A DNA stretch of 64,000 nucleotides from Xanthomonas codiaei (GCF_002939785.1 NZ_MDEC01000027.1:1-64000), one strand, 5' to 3'; shown: positions 46,417 through 55,556, numbered from the stretch's first letter. Numbers and translations: made by a program. The notes: generated by a model from the letters alone, not told the origin.

Positions 46417-46808
46417 TGCGGGCAAGTGAGGTTGAGCAGTTCCTCAACATCCCGTACGACGCCGATACCTACGACTGCGCCGATCTACTGGTGCAGGTCC
46501 AGAGGGAGCTGTTCGGCCGCAATGTGCAGATGCCGGCGCGGCGACCGCGCGGGGCTGCTGGGCAGGTGGCGCTGGGCGAGCTCTCGCGTGCCTACGCGGT
46601 GCCGACGGCCGCACCGGTCGATGGCGACCTGGTGCTGATGTTCGACAAGGGTCAGAGCCGGCCCGGGCACGTCGGTGTCTTCTTCCACCTGGCCCACGAG
46701 GGCTGGGTGCTCCACACAACCAGCGCGCTCGGTAGCAGCTGGCTGCACCGGGTGCGCGAGCTGCCGGATTACGGCGCACGGATCGAGGGGTATTACACAT
46801 GGGTCTGA
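46416..46808 (+). CDS. NlpC/P60-type tail peptidase (130 aa)
   Basis: Tail-tip cell-wall hydrolase as in lambda K. The catalytic triad is visible: Cys in TYDCADLLVQVQREL, His in PGHVGVFFH, and HTTSALGSSWLHR with a third polar residue. It is smaller than lambda K (no MPN domain). It lies between minor tail and J-like genes, as in lambda-type phages. Confidence 0.85.
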   Translation: MRASEVEQFLNIPYDADTYDCADLLVQVQRELFGRNVQMPARRPRGAAGQVALGELSRAYAVPTAAPVDGDLVLMFDKGQSRPGHVGVFFHLAHEGWVLHTTSALGSSWLHRVRELPDYGARIEGYYTWV

Positions 46809-49800
46809 TGACCACGCCTGCGAGTGACGGCCAGCTGGTGCTGACGCCGCACCCGGTCACGCTGGAAGGCCAGCGGCACATTGCCATGGACCTGCAGCCG
46901 GGTGAGCGCCTGTGCGAGTTCCTGCATCGGCACGTGATCGATCTGGACCAGGGCGAGTGGACGGTGTCGATCGGCGGCCGCGTGGTCCCGCGCCACCTGT
47001 GGCCGTACGTCTATCCCAAGGACGGCCAGGTCATTGAGGTGCGTGGCGCTGTCGGTAGGAATGCCCTGTACATCGTGGCGATGGCCGCGCTGATCTACTT
47101 CACCGGCGGCGCCGGTGCGACGTGGGCGGCTGGCTTGGGTACCACTGGTGCAGCTGTGGCCTACACGGCTGCGTTTGTGGTCGGTTCGATCGTCATCAAT
47201 AAGGTGCTCGGGCCAAAGGTCGAGAGCCCGACATCCCCCAGCAACGCGGGGACGGTCTACAGCCTGGGTGCAGCGCGCAACCGCCCTCGGCCCTATGAGC
47301 CGCTGGGCCTTCTGTTCGGCCGCACGCGCATCGCGCCAGACATCGCCAGCACCACCTACTCGTGGTACGAGGGCGACGATCAGTACATCGGCATGGTGCT
47401 GACGCCGGGCATCGGTGTGGGCCGCGTCGGGGCGTTCTCCAACGGCGATACGCTGTTGTCGAGCTATGAAGGCGTGAGCGTCTATCACTCCGGCTACAGC
47501 CAGATGCCGGAAGAGACTATCCCGCTGTACAGCAATGTGGACACGGTCGAGGGCGGTGAGCTGCCGGATACCGCCGACTTCGTGACCCGCACCACCAGCG
47601 CAGACACGGTGCGAATCCTCATCAACCTGGAATACGTGCTGGGCGGCGTGGGCACTTCGGGCAAGAAGTACAACGTGTCCGAGACCGTGCAGGTCCAGTA
47701 CGCGCCTGCGGGCACTGGGATCTGGGCCACGCTGGCCACGCAGACCTACACCGGCGACAAGCTGGACGTCAGCAGGCGCGCGACGCTTTCGGCAGATGTG
47801 GCCAAGGGCCAGTACGACGTGCGCGTGCGCATCCTCGGCTTGGGCAACTACAGCGGCGACAACACCCAGCGCAATGACTTCCAGTGGTCGACGATGGGCA
47901 GTGTGCAGGCAGACACGGCAACGTATTCCGGCATCTCGCGCGATGCCGTCATCATGAAGGCGACCGGCCAGCTGAACGGCCAGCCCGACGAGCTCCGCTA
48001 CGAAGCTGTAGCCGAGCCGATCCCGCTGTGGCGCAACGGCGCGTGGGTCACGGAGGAAACCAGCAACAACGGCGCCCACATCCTCAAATACGCCCGCGGC
48101 TATTACGACGAGAGCGGCAAGCTGGTCGGCGGCATGGGCAAGAGCGATGAAGAGATCGACGTCGAGTCGTTGCAAGGCTTTATGGCGCACTGCGAGGCGA
48201 ACGGCTACACCTACGACTACTGGCTGACGGAAGAGCGCAGCCACGAAGAGGTGCTGCAGGCGATCGCCCTGGCCGGCATGGGGCAGGTGACATGGGCCGG
48301 GGGGCGCCTGTCGGTGGTATGGGCCGCCGATGAGCAGCCGCTCTCGGGCGTGGTCAACATGGCCGAGATGAAGAAGGGCAGCTTCAGCGTCGATTACACG
48401 CTGGCCAGCGCTGCCGACGGCATTGAGTACAGCTATTTCGACAGCACCACAAACAAGGTCGAGACTCTCCGCGTGCCGGCACCGGGAGTGGAAACCATGC
48501 TCAATCCGGCGCGCCTGACCGGTGAGGGCATCACTCGCGAGGCGCATGCGGCGGAGATGGCGCGCTACCATCTCGCGCAGAGCCTCTACCAGTACAAGGA
48601 CATCGGCTTCGCCCAGGATCTGCAGTACCTGTCATATCGCCGCATGTCGATGCTGTCGATCTCCCACGACCTCACGCAATGGGGTTTCGGTGGCCGGATC
48701 GTGGCGGCCGAGCGCAGCCCGCTGCTGGGCACGGTCACGCTGACGCTGGACGAACCGGTGCCGCCGCCAGATGCCCGCAGCGCCTTCATTGGCCTGCGCA
48801 TCCCTGGCGAATCGGTCTACCGCACGTTCCGTGTGCGCAACTTCACGGAGGCGACCGACACCATCCAGCTGGTCGAGGAATGGCCAGAGGACGCTCCGCT
48901 GCCGGGCGAGGGCTACGCGGACCCCATGGTGCAGGGTGGCTGGCAGGACAACCCGGCGCACGACACTGTGTGGATCTACGACTTCAAGGCCACGCCCGGC
49001 CTGCGTGTGCGCGTCGTGGCGATCGAGCCGGAGAGCGATCTGAAGGGCGCAAGTATCAGTGTGGTGCCGGAGTCGCCGGAGTTCTGGACCTACGTCAAGA
49101 CGGGCGTGTACCAGCCGCCGGAGAGCGGCTCATCGCTGGCCACGCGCCCGATCGTGAGCAACCTGGCTATCAGCGAGGACCAGATCACCACCGGCGACGT
49201 CACTGCGACGGATCTGGTGGCCACCTTCGATATCAGCGGCCCCTTCGATCACGCGGTGGTCTATGCCTCGGCATCGGACGGCAACGGTGAGCTGGTGGAA
49301 GTGGCACAGACGCGCACCCGCACGGCGCGGTGGCGCATTCCGCGCGCCGGCACCTACACCATCAACGTGCGCCCGTTCGGCCCGGAGGGGCAGATGGGCG
49401 TGGGCGCCTCGCTGATCTACACGACCATCGGCGCCGACGCGCCGCCGGTGAACTACGACCTGTTCGACGTGGAGGAAATCTCCGGCGGCATCCGTCGCTA
49501 CACCTGGGGCTTTTGGAACGACACAATCCAGTCGGCCAACCTGGCCGGCGCGGAGATCCGCTACGCCAAGGCCCCGGAGCAGGGCGCGCCGATGCCGGCA
49601 TGGGACGCCATGACGCCGGTCGGCGACAGCGGCTACCACACCGGCGCATTCGACTCGCCCATTCCGGCCTCCGGCAAGTGGACGTTCGCCATCCGCGCGC
49701 GCAACACCAACGGCACGCTGTCGGTGGCGGCCAAGTACGTCACCAAGACGCTCGGCAAGAACCTGGGCGAGCTGCAGGAGGAAATGCAGCAGGCCATCGA

Positions 49801-51148
49801 CCAGACCACCGAGGAGATCCGGCAGGGATTCCTCGAGGCGGCGCAGCGCGATCAGGAGCTGGCCCAGCAGCTGCTGGAGCAGGCCCAGGATCTGGCCAAC
49901 CTGCAGGCGCTGGTAGAGGCACCGGAGTGGGTGGATCAAGCGTGGCCGGCTGGCTCGATCGTCAAGCACGCCGGTGGGCTGTATGTGGCCAAGCAGGATG
50001 TGCCAGTGGGCACGGCGATCACCGACACTGCGTACTGGTCCTACATCGGGCAGTACGCCAGCCTGGCCGAGGCGGTGGGCGCGATCGGCGTGGCGATGCA
50101 GCAGGTCACCACGGACGTGCAGCAGATCGAGCAGGAGCTGCAGGTCGTCGCGCAGGACGTGAGCGGCGTGCAGTCCAGCCTTGCCGGCAAGGCGGATGCT
50201 TCGGCAGTGCAGGCGATGAACACGCGCCTGACGCAGGCCGAGAACAACATCTCCTCGCTGTCGCAGCTGATTGGGACCGTGCAATCGGCGCTGTCCGGCA
50301 AGGCCGATGCCACGGCGGTGCAGGCGATCCAGACCCAGGTGACGCAGATCGGGAATCAGACCACGAGCAACAGCACGGCGATCACCAGCGTGCAGGCGCG
50401 GATCAATCCGAACCCGAACATGCTCAAGAACCCGACGTTCGCGACGGGCAAGAGCAACTGGGTGACGCCCGCATCGAGCACGGTCTATCACGACGCCGCA
50501 TTCGGCGACTTCATCGCCATGGCAGCCACATCTGGTGGTGATGCTGCCTATCAGGACATCCCAGCGGGTCCAGGCCCTTGGGTGCTAGCATTCGATGCCT
50601 TCAGAAATTCGACCGCGGGTAACGTCCGAATCGCGCTCAGCGCCATCAATTCCTCTGGCGTGATCGGTGGCGCGACGACACTGCTTCCTGCGAATGCGGC
50701 AGGCTGGAATCGGATATCCGTGGTCGTCAACAGCCCATCCAACGCAACGGCTCTACGTGTCGCGCTGGTGGTGGAGGGCACCAATCAGCCGGCCAGCTTC
50801 CGACGCGGCAAGCTGGAAAGCGGGCTCACGCCGACGCTGTGGAGCGACGAGGCAGCGGAGTGGTTGCAGGCAACAGCCACGCAGTCGCTGGGGGTGCGGC
50901 TGACGACCGCCGAGAACGGCGTGGCCAGCTACGAGGCATCGAGCACTCTCGCGTTGGATGTCAATAATCGGGTGGCTGGTGTGCGATCGGTCAATAACGG
51001 CACGACGGCAACCATCGATTTTGCGTTTGACAAGGTGCGCTTCATCGGCGTGGATGCGGGGCAAGGACGCATTGATCTAGATCGGGGGAAGCTATTCATC
51101 TACGCGCCCAACGGCGTGGCGGTGATCTCGATGGGGCCAGGCGTATGA
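46799..51148 (+). CDS. Tail tip attachment protein J-like (1449 aa)
   Basis: Receptor-contacting tail tip protein. The N-terminus (ERLCEFLHRHVIDLDQGEWTVS...VIEVRG) is the ubiquitin-like region common to these tips, followed by a hydrophobic stretch (NALYIVAMAALIYFTGGAGATWA) also known from J/I-type proteins. The core, about residues 150-740, matches phage tail-tip domains; fibronectin-III-like repeats follow near 760-970. Then come a coiled coil (LQEEMQQAIDQTTEEIRQGF) and heptad-like repeats (SSLAGKADASAVQAMNTRL and SALSGKADATAVQAIQTQV). The C-terminal ~250 residues may form the host-range module. Confidence 0.85.
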   Translation: MGLMTTPASDGQLVLTPHPVTLEGQRHIAMDLQPGERLCEFLHRHVIDLDQGEWTVSIGGRVVPRHLWPYVYPKDGQVIEVRGAVGRNALYIVAMAALIYFTGGAGATWAAGLGTTGAAVAYTAAFVVGSIVINKVLGPKVESPTSPSNAGTVYSLGAARNRPRPYEPLGLLFGRTRIAPDIASTTYSWYEGDDQYIGMVLTPGIGVGRVGAFSNGDTLLSSYEGVSVYHSGYSQMPEETIPLYSNVDTVEGGELPDTADFVTRTTSADTVRILINLEYVLGGVGTSGKKYNVSETVQVQYAPAGTGIWATLATQTYTGDKLDVSRRATLSADVAKGQYDVRVRILGLGNYSGDNTQRNDFQWSTMGSVQADTATYSGISRDAVIMKATGQLNGQPDELRYEAVAEPIPLWRNGAWVTEETSNNGAHILKYARGYYDESGKLVGGMGKSDEEIDVESLQGFMAHCEANGYTYDYWLTEERSHEEVLQAIALAGMGQVTWAGGRLSVVWAADEQPLSGVVNMAEMKKGSFSVDYTLASAADGIEYSYFDSTTNKVETLRVPAPGVETMLNPARLTGEGITREAHAAEMARYHLAQSLYQYKDIGFAQDLQYLSYRRMSMLSISHDLTQWGFGGRIVAAERSPLLGTVTLTLDEPVPPPDARSAFIGLRIPGESVYRTFRVRNFTEATDTIQLVEEWPEDAPLPGEGYADPMVQGGWQDNPAHDTVWIYDFKATPGLRVRVVAIEPESDLKGASISVVPESPEFWTYVKTGVYQPPESGSSLATRPIVSNLAISEDQITTGDVTATDLVATFDISGPFDHAVVYASASDGNGELVEVAQTRTRTARWRIPRAGTYTINVRPFGPEGQMGVGASLIYTTIGADAPPVNYDLFDVEEISGGIRRYTWGFWNDTIQSANLAGAEIRYAKAPEQGAPMPAWDAMTPVGDSGYHTGAFDSPIPASGKWTFAIRARNTNGTLSVAAKYVTKTLGKNLGELQEEMQQAIDQTTEEIRQGFLEAAQRDQELAQQLLEQAQDLANLQALVEAPEWVDQAWPAGSIVKHAGGLYVAKQDVPVGTAITDTAYWSYIGQYASLAEAVGAIGVAMQQVTTDVQQIEQELQVVAQDVSGVQSSLAGKADASAVQAMNTRLTQAENNISSLSQLIGTVQSALSGKADATAVQAIQTQVTQIGNQTTSNSTAITSVQARINPNPNMLKNPTFATGKSNWVTPASSTVYHDAAFGDFIAMAATSGGDAAYQDIPAGPGPWVLAFDAFRNSTAGNVRIALSAINSSGVIGGATTLLPANAAGWNRISVVVNSPSNATALRVALVVEGTNQPASFRRGKLESGLTPTLWSDEAAEWLQATATQSLGVRLTTAENGVASYEASSTLALDVNNRVAGVRSVNNGTTATIDFAFDKVRFIGVDAGQGRIDLDRGKLFIYAPNGVAVISMGPGV

Positions 51149-51456
51149 CGACATTCCTACGCGTGCGGGACGAGGCAACCAACGCGGTCCTGCTGGAGGT
51201 GACCGATCAGCCCGACTCGGACCTGCTCACTCAGCACATGGGCGCGGTCGGTATCGCCAGCGGGGCCAACGGCTCTGTGGCGGTGCCGATCACTGGCAGC
51301 GCCAACCAGCTGTACTACTGGTTCGTCGCGGACAGCGGGGCAGGTAATGCGCTGCTCCCCTACATCACCGATGATGGCAACACGATCACCTGGTCATCGC
51401 CTTCGGCGACGTTGACTGCCCGTGCCGGCGGCACGTTGTTCTACGGGAGGTTCTGA
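51145..51456 (+). CDS. Small tail-fibre-associated protein (103 aa)
   Basis: ATG overlaps the J-like stop. A compact beta protein (FLRVRDEATNAVLLEVTDQPDSDLL ... GSANQLYYWFVADSG ... GGTLFYGRF). It is placed where phages keep tail fibre or chaperone genes. No known family. Confidence 0.65.
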   Translation: MTTFLRVRDEATNAVLLEVTDQPDSDLLTQHMGAVGIASGANGSVAVPITGSANQLYYWFVADSGAGNALLPYITDDGNTITWSSPSATLTARAGGTLFYGRF

Positions 51457-51457
51457 C

Positions 51458-52135
51458 GTGGCGTTTGTTCGCATCAATGCGGGTGCCAATCGCGTGGTGA
51501 TCTCGGAGGATTGGAAGAACCTGGCCCTGGCGTCGAAGCAGACCATCACCCCCAGCGGGAGCGGCGTGCTGAAGACATGGAGCCTGACAGTGGCCGGCAC
51601 CAATCCAGCACTGGCGTTCCTGGGCGAGAGCAATGCAGTGCTTGGCCAGCGAACCCAGAGCGGCAATACCTTCACCTTCTCTGGGTGGACGTCCGGCGGC
51701 AGCTTCACGGCCTATGTGTTCGATGAGCCAACCTTTGGGCAGCGGAAGTACTTCGTCGTGAGCAACCCGTCGAGCAATCAGGTCGTATTCGATGCCACCC
51801 TCAAGTACATGCGCGTGCGCGGGCTGCTGCAGGGCAATGCCAACCAAGGCGGATCTATCACGCTGCCGGCCGGCAGGACATATGCCGCGCTGGCCGGCTC
51901 CACCGGCAACATCATGTTGGTCATCGGTGGGTTGGTTGGCGGCGGTCCGCAGTGGCAGGTGCAGATCTTGTGGCGCAAGGGCGTGGTCAACATCAACGGC
52001 AACGTTGCATCCATCTCCGCCATCGACACAGCCCAAGAGCTACGCACCGGTACCAACAACAATCCTCAGCCGCCCCCTGGCAACTACGGCCAGGCCTGGG
52101 TGCGCGCTCCTATCCTCGACGTTACAGGCTACTGA
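51458..52135 (+). CDS. Tail-fibre-region protein (225 aa)
   Basis: GTG at 51458 with GGGAGG 9 bases upstream. Beta-rich, low-charge protein (ITPSGSGVLKTWSLTVAGTNPAL, GNTFTFSGWTSGGSFTAYVF) resembling small adhesion or fibre modules. Function inferred from place and composition only. Confidence 0.65.
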   Translation: MAFVRINAGANRVVISEDWKNLALASKQTITPSGSGVLKTWSLTVAGTNPALAFLGESNAVLGQRTQSGNTFTFSGWTSGGSFTAYVFDEPTFGQRKYFVVSNPSSNQVVFDATLKYMRVRGLLQGNANQGGSITLPAGRTYAALAGSTGNIMLVIGGLVGGGPQWQVQILWRKGVVNINGNVASISAIDTAQELRTGTNNNPQPPPGNYGQAWVRAPILDVTGY

Positions 52136-52136
52136 C

Positions 52137-52787
52137 ATGCTCATCAGCGAAAACACCACCTTCGGCACGCAGACCAAGATCGTGTCGCCCCGCATCGAGA
52201 TCCGATGGGACCCGGCCACCAATGATGGCCCCGTTGAATTCCATCTCGAGCAGATCACCACCAAGCCGCACCCCGATGGCTGGACGCAGACGCTGGAGCG
52301 TTTCTTCCTGCGGGTGCTCACCGTCCAGATCAGCGACCTGATCGGCCGCAGCTACCAGGTCACCGCGCCGACGACCACCGAAGTCGACCCGGCAACTGGG
52401 CAGTCCGTCCAGGTTCCTGGCGAGACAGTCACGGAACCAGGCGTGCACCTGCTGCTGGGCATCAAGGCCGCCACGCGCGCGGCGTACGACGCCAACGTGG
52501 TGGTACCCGACCCGGATGCAGACCCGCTCGCGCAGCACATCACGATCATCTGGAACCCGATCAACGACACTGGCACCGTCACGTTCCAAGTCGAGGACCG
52601 CGGCACCGCCCTCGGCGTGCTGGCGGCGCCGATCGCTGACCTGGTCGCGCCGACTTACGCAATCCGCTATCCCGGCGCAGAGGCGCCGCAGGAGCTGGCC
52701 GGCTGGAAGCTCCAGGCGCTGATCAAGGCGGCAACGGATAGCGCCATCGCCGCCAGCCTGGCGACCGCGGAGCAGGCGGCAGCCTGA
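52137..52787 (+). CDS. Hypothetical phage protein, end of the late tail operon (216 aa)
   Basis: ATG at 52137, one base after the preceding stop. Alternating beta segments (KIVSPRIEIRWDPATNDGPVEF, HITIIWNPINDTGTVTFQV, two related halves of the form IxWxPxxxxGxVxF), suggesting an internal duplication. Probably a tail or baseplate accessory. Confidence 0.65.
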   Translation: MLISENTTFGTQTKIVSPRIEIRWDPATNDGPVEFHLEQITTKPHPDGWTQTLERFFLRVLTVQISDLIGRSYQVTAPTTTEVDPATGQSVQVPGETVTEPGVHLLLGIKAATRAAYDANVVVPDPDADPLAQHITIIWNPINDTGTVTFQVEDRGTALGVLAAPIADLVAPTYAIRYPGAEAPQELAGWKLQALIKAATDSAIAASLATAEQAAA

Positions 52788-52805
52788 GCACGCGGCTGTT
52801 CTACA

Positions 52806-53225
52806 TCAGCGGCCGGTCGTAACCACCTTGCGCACGCCACTGCGGTCCTGAAACTTGATGCTCCACGGCGTGATCAGGTAGCCGGGGCGGCGCGCATAGA
52901 TGGCCGGGATGTGGTCTTCGCGCGCGTCCTTGGCGATGCCGTTGACCAGCACGTAGGGCGCAGCCGTCTTCCGAACCTCGCACCAATCCTGCCGCCCATC
53001 GGTCTTGAGCGTCAGCGTGTAAGGCCCGGCGCCCAGGATCTCGCCGCACACGACAGACCGGGTGCTCACGGACGCGGCGCGGGCGAGCGGCGCTATGCGG
53101 GCGATGAACGCGTCCTGTGTCTCGTCTTCGACTGATGCTTCGTTCAAGAGGCTCGACATCTGGCGCTGTTCTGCGTCCACGATGGGCGTAATCACAAGCA
53201 GTAGCGACAGGGTGATGCAGCGCAT
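52806..53225 (-). CDS. Exported hypothetical protein (139 aa), probable moron
   Basis: A minus-strand gene between tail and lysis genes. AAGGAG lies 9 bases before the ATG at 53225. The N-terminus is a signal peptide (MRCITLSLLLVITPIVDA-E). The mature part has paired cysteines (CGEILGAGPYT, WCEVRKTA) likely to form a disulphide, and a beta-rich end (PGYLITPWSIKFQDRSG). No family recognised. An exported protein from a prophage gene with its own control region is a typical lysogenic-conversion layout, perhaps affecting superinfection or the host envelope. Confidence 0.75.
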   Translation of the reverse strand: MRCITLSLLLVITPIVDAEQRQMSSLLNEASVEDETQDAFIARIAPLARAASVSTRSVVCGEILGAGPYTLTLKTDGRQDWCEVRKTAAPYVLVNGIAKDAREDHIPAIYARRPGYLITPWSIKFQDRSGVRKVVTTGR

Positions 53226-53293
53226 CGGGATGGTCTCCTTCGACTTTGCCGGGAATTAAGCTATGCCGAGGCAAGCCGATTCAAGAAACCGCA

Positions 53294-53328
53294 GTTTCCT
53301 AACTACGTCTCCTGCTCTAGCAGACAGG
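53294..53328 (-). promoter_or_regulatory. Motif upstream of the exported reverse-strand gene, shared with 36495
   Basis: Read on the minus strand: CCTGTCTGCTAGAG, then TTAGGAAAC. The 12-mer CTAGCAGACAGG (53317-53328) and the 9-mer GTTTCCTAA (53294-53302) both recur at 36495-36516, in the same order and orientation. It lies about 70 bp before the start codon. Confidence 0.5.
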
Positions 53329-53356
53329 CAACGTGGCTACCCGCTGCAATCGCGTT

Positions 53357-53905
53357 ATGAATGCGCCATTGCTTCCATTACCCATCTCGACCGCCGACGC
53401 CTCGCGCAAGATCATCTTGCCGGCGCTTCGCTTGCTCCCGCCGCGAATGACCAGCCCCGAAGCGCTGGTGATGATCCTGGCGATCATGCTGCAGGAAAGC
53501 GCCTTGGCGCATCGCTGGCAGGTGATCGACATCAGGCGTCCCGACCGCAAGGGGCCGGCACGCGGGCTGGCGCAGTTCGAGCAGGGCACCAAGGCCAGCC
53601 GCGGCGGCGTGTGGGGCGTGTACCTGCATGAGGCTAGCCGCTACTGGCTGGCGCAGGCATGCGATGCGCTCGGCATTCCCTTCCAGCCGCAAGCGATCTG
53701 GAGCGCGCTGGAACACAGTGACACCCTGGCGTCTGTTCTGGCACGTCTACTGCTGTTCACTGACCCGAAGCGCTTGCCCGATTTGGGTGACCAGCAGGCA
53801 GCATGGGCGCTCTACAAACGCACCTGGCGCCCGGGAAAGCCCAAGCCGGACACCTGGCCGGACAACTATCGCAATGCGCTTGGCGCGGTGCAGGCCCTGC
53901 AGTGA
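53357..53905 (+). CDS. Putative endolysin, lysozyme-like fold (182 aa)
   Basis: ATG at 53357. MILAIMLQESALAHRWQVI and GPARGLAQFEQGT echo the Glu and G-x-x-Q-F motifs of transglycosylase/lysozyme folds; DTWPDNYRNALGAV ends it. There is no signal peptide. It heads the lysis cassette, followed at once by a holin-like gene (GTGA overlap). The call is by motif and place, not a firm family match. Confidence 0.65.
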   Translation: MNAPLLPLPISTADASRKIILPALRLLPPRMTSPEALVMILAIMLQESALAHRWQVIDIRRPDRKGPARGLAQFEQGTKASRGGVWGVYLHEASRYWLAQACDALGIPFQPQAIWSALEHSDTLASVLARLLLFTDPKRLPDLGDQQAAWALYKRTWRPGKPKPDTWPDNYRNALGAVQALQ

Positions 53906-54321
53906 ACGCACAGATCAAGAATGGCCTAGGTATCTCCTTGGCCGGGCTTGCAACGTTCATCGCGTTGCATGGCAGCGCATTCGCCGAGGGCGCGCAAGCG
54001 CTGTGGCTATTCCTGTTCAAGATCACACAGGATGTCCCACTGGGAACAGGCTCGTTCCTACTGGCATTGGCACTGGCCACTATCTCCCAACCGATGTTGC
54101 GACGCTGGCTACCGCACAGCCGCGCCAACCACACCAAGCACGCGCGCACCTTCCTGGTGGAGTTTGTGGCGCTGGTGGTGGGCTTCGGGGTGATGTGGGC
54201 ACTCACCGGAACCATGCCCGGCATGTTGCTGGGCATCGTGGCTGGCTTTGCTGCACCGTTCTTCTACCGTGCAGCCGCCGCTGCATGGGCGCTGTTCCTG
54301 CGCAAGGCATCGGCGCCGTGA
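53902..54321 (+). CDS. Holin-like membrane protein (139 aa)
   Basis: GTG overlaps the previous stop. Three to four hydrophobic segments (GISLAGLATFIALHGSAF, ALWLFLFKI, SFLLALALATIS, EFVALVVGFGVMWALTG, MLLGIVAGFAAPFFY) and a basic loop (RRWLPHSRANHTKHAR). The place in the lysis cassette suggests a holin; other membrane roles remain possible. Confidence 0.68.
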   Translation: MNAQIKNGLGISLAGLATFIALHGSAFAEGAQALWLFLFKITQDVPLGTGSFLLALALATISQPMLRRWLPHSRANHTKHARTFLVEFVALVVGFGVMWALTGTMPGMLLGIVAGFAAPFFYRAAAAAWALFLRKASAP

Positions 54322-54542
54322 GCCAGCCTGCAGAAGAGCGTCGTTTCTTCTCGATGCGCGTCGACCACACATACATGGTCGGGCTGCTCGTTGCATTCGG
54401 CGTCTGGAACGTCAATCAGAGCGGGGAAGTGCGGAGCTTGCGCGAGGCGGCCGGCCATCGTGATCAGCTGCTCAGCCAGCGTAATCGCGAGGTGGACAGT
54501 CTTGAGCGGCGGATGGCAGCGGTGGAGCGGGGATGCAAATGA
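54318..54542 (+). CDS. Small membrane-anchored coiled-coil protein in the lysis cassette (74 aa)
   Basis: GTG overlaps the holin stop. One membrane segment (TYMVGLLVAFGVWNVNQSG) then a coiled coil (REAAGHRDQLLSQRNREVDSLERRMAAVERG). It could be an anti-holin or accessory spanin. The last bases overlap the next ATG. Confidence 0.65.
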   Translation: MSQPAEERRFFSMRVDHTYMVGLLVAFGVWNVNQSGEVRSLREAAGHRDQLLSQRNREVDSLERRMAAVERGCK

Positions 54543-55030
54543 TGCCGGACCTGGATGACGAGCGACTGGCAGCGGTTGAAACAGAAGCGATGGCGCGCAC
54601 CATGGTGCTGCTCAAATCGCTCTTCACGTTCGACAAATTTCCCAAGAAAGATTCGATGGGCATCCTGCGACATGGCCACGGACGGCAGATCGAGCGCCGC
54701 GCCATGACCGAAGAGGTGGCCGAGTTCGCGCTGACCAACGATGTGCAGGCCGCGCAGGCTTGCCTGCGCGCGCGAATCTTCGAGCTGATTGTGGTGCACC
54801 CCGAAGCGGTGCCGCGCCTGCCATACATCTACGCCCTGGCCGATATCCTGGAGCCTGAGCGCATGCGCGAATGGTCGCCCTTGTGGAGCGCAATGCGCAG
54901 GGGCGACTGGAATGCAGTGGGCGTGGAGCTGATGACCTGCCACTGGGATCGCTACTACGGCGAGAGCACGGAGAAGCGCCGCGCCGTGATGCAGATCATC
55001 ATGGACCTCGCACGCGGGCCGCTGCTGTGA
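54533..55030 (+). CDS. Hypothetical lysis-cassette protein (165 aa)
   Basis: Starts at ATG 54533 (GGAG 5 bases before) or 54539 (ATGA overlap with preceding stop). Soluble, helical, with the Trp-rich patch EWSPLWSAMRRGDWNAVGVEL and TCHWDRYYGESTEKRRAVMQIIMDL. That patch recalls the C-terminal helices of phage lysozyme-like or muramidase proteins, but the catalytic Glu region is not identified. Unknown function, sandwiched between holin-like and spanin genes. Confidence 0.65.
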   Translation: MQMMPDLDDERLAAVETEAMARTMVLLKSLFTFDKFPKKDSMGILRHGHGRQIERRAMTEEVAEFALTNDVQAAQACLRARIFELIVVHPEAVPRLPYIYALADILEPERMREWSPLWSAMRRGDWNAVGVELMTCHWDRYYGESTEKRRAVMQIIMDLARGPLL

Positions 55031-55425
55031 GGGTCTACGCCATTCTCGCAGCGGTCCTGCTGTTCGTAGTCACCAACGTCGGGTCGTTCTTTTTCGGCAA
55101 GCATTACGGGCAACTGGATCAGCGAGCGAAAGCCGGCAATGCGTTTGCGAGCCAGGTTGCCGATCAGAACAAAACCAACACTGCAATCGACGCAGCCGGC
55201 GCAAGCGCGCGGGCCGCAGTGTCGGGCGCTCTCAACGAAAACCGGAGCAGCACCCATGCCGCGATCGAACGTATCCGCACTGTCGTGGTGCCTGGCCCTT
55301 GCCGTGATGTTGACCCTGTCCTCCTGCGGGAGGCTGGCGAGGCCGTCGACCGGGTTAACGCCAAGATCCGAGGCAGTGTGCGACCAGGAACCACCGGCAC
55401 CGATCGCGCCGCAACCGAGCACTGA
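55027..55425 (+). CDS. Rz-like inner-membrane spanin (132 aa)
   Basis: GTG overlaps the previous stop. One N-terminal membrane segment (IYAILAAVLLFVVTNVGSFFFG-type stretch) and a helical, Ala/Glu/Arg-rich periplasmic part. The Rz1-like lipoprotein gene starts inside it in another frame, the hallmark of nested spanin pairs. Acts in the last step of lysis by joining inner and outer membranes. Confidence 0.8.
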   Translation: MRVYAILAAVLLFVVTNVGSFFFGKHYGQLDQRAKAGNAFASQVADQNKTNTAIDAAGASARAAVSGALNENRSSTHAAIERIRTVVVPGPCRDVDPVLLREAGEAVDRVNAKIRGSVRPGTTGTDRAATEH

Positions 55426-55552
55426 GCCAGAGCGCAGCGCCTGGGTGCAGGCGCTGCTAGGCCTCTATGAGGACGAGGTGGACAAGTGGCGATTCAGCCA
55501 GCCGTGTCGTATGCGTGTGCGCGAAGAGGCATCGCAAGGGCTGAGAAACTAG
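55256..55552 (+). CDS. Rz1-like outer-membrane spanin lipoprotein, nested in Rz (98 aa)
   Basis: ATG at 55256 with GGAG 9 bases before, in the +1 frame relative to Rz. Signal peptide with lipobox LSSC (LALAVMLTLSSC) and a Pro-rich following segment (PPAPIAPQPSTEP), as in Rz1. It extends beyond the Rz stop. It faces the convergent 55557 gene; a small AGCTCA/TGAGCT hairpin lies at the junction (55554-55568). Confidence 0.83.
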   Translation: MPRSNVSALSWCLALAVMLTLSSCGRLARPSTGLTPRSEAVCDQEPPAPIAPQPSTEPERSAWVQALLGLYEDEVDKWRFSQPCRMRVREEASQGLRN

Positions 55553-55556
55553 CAGC

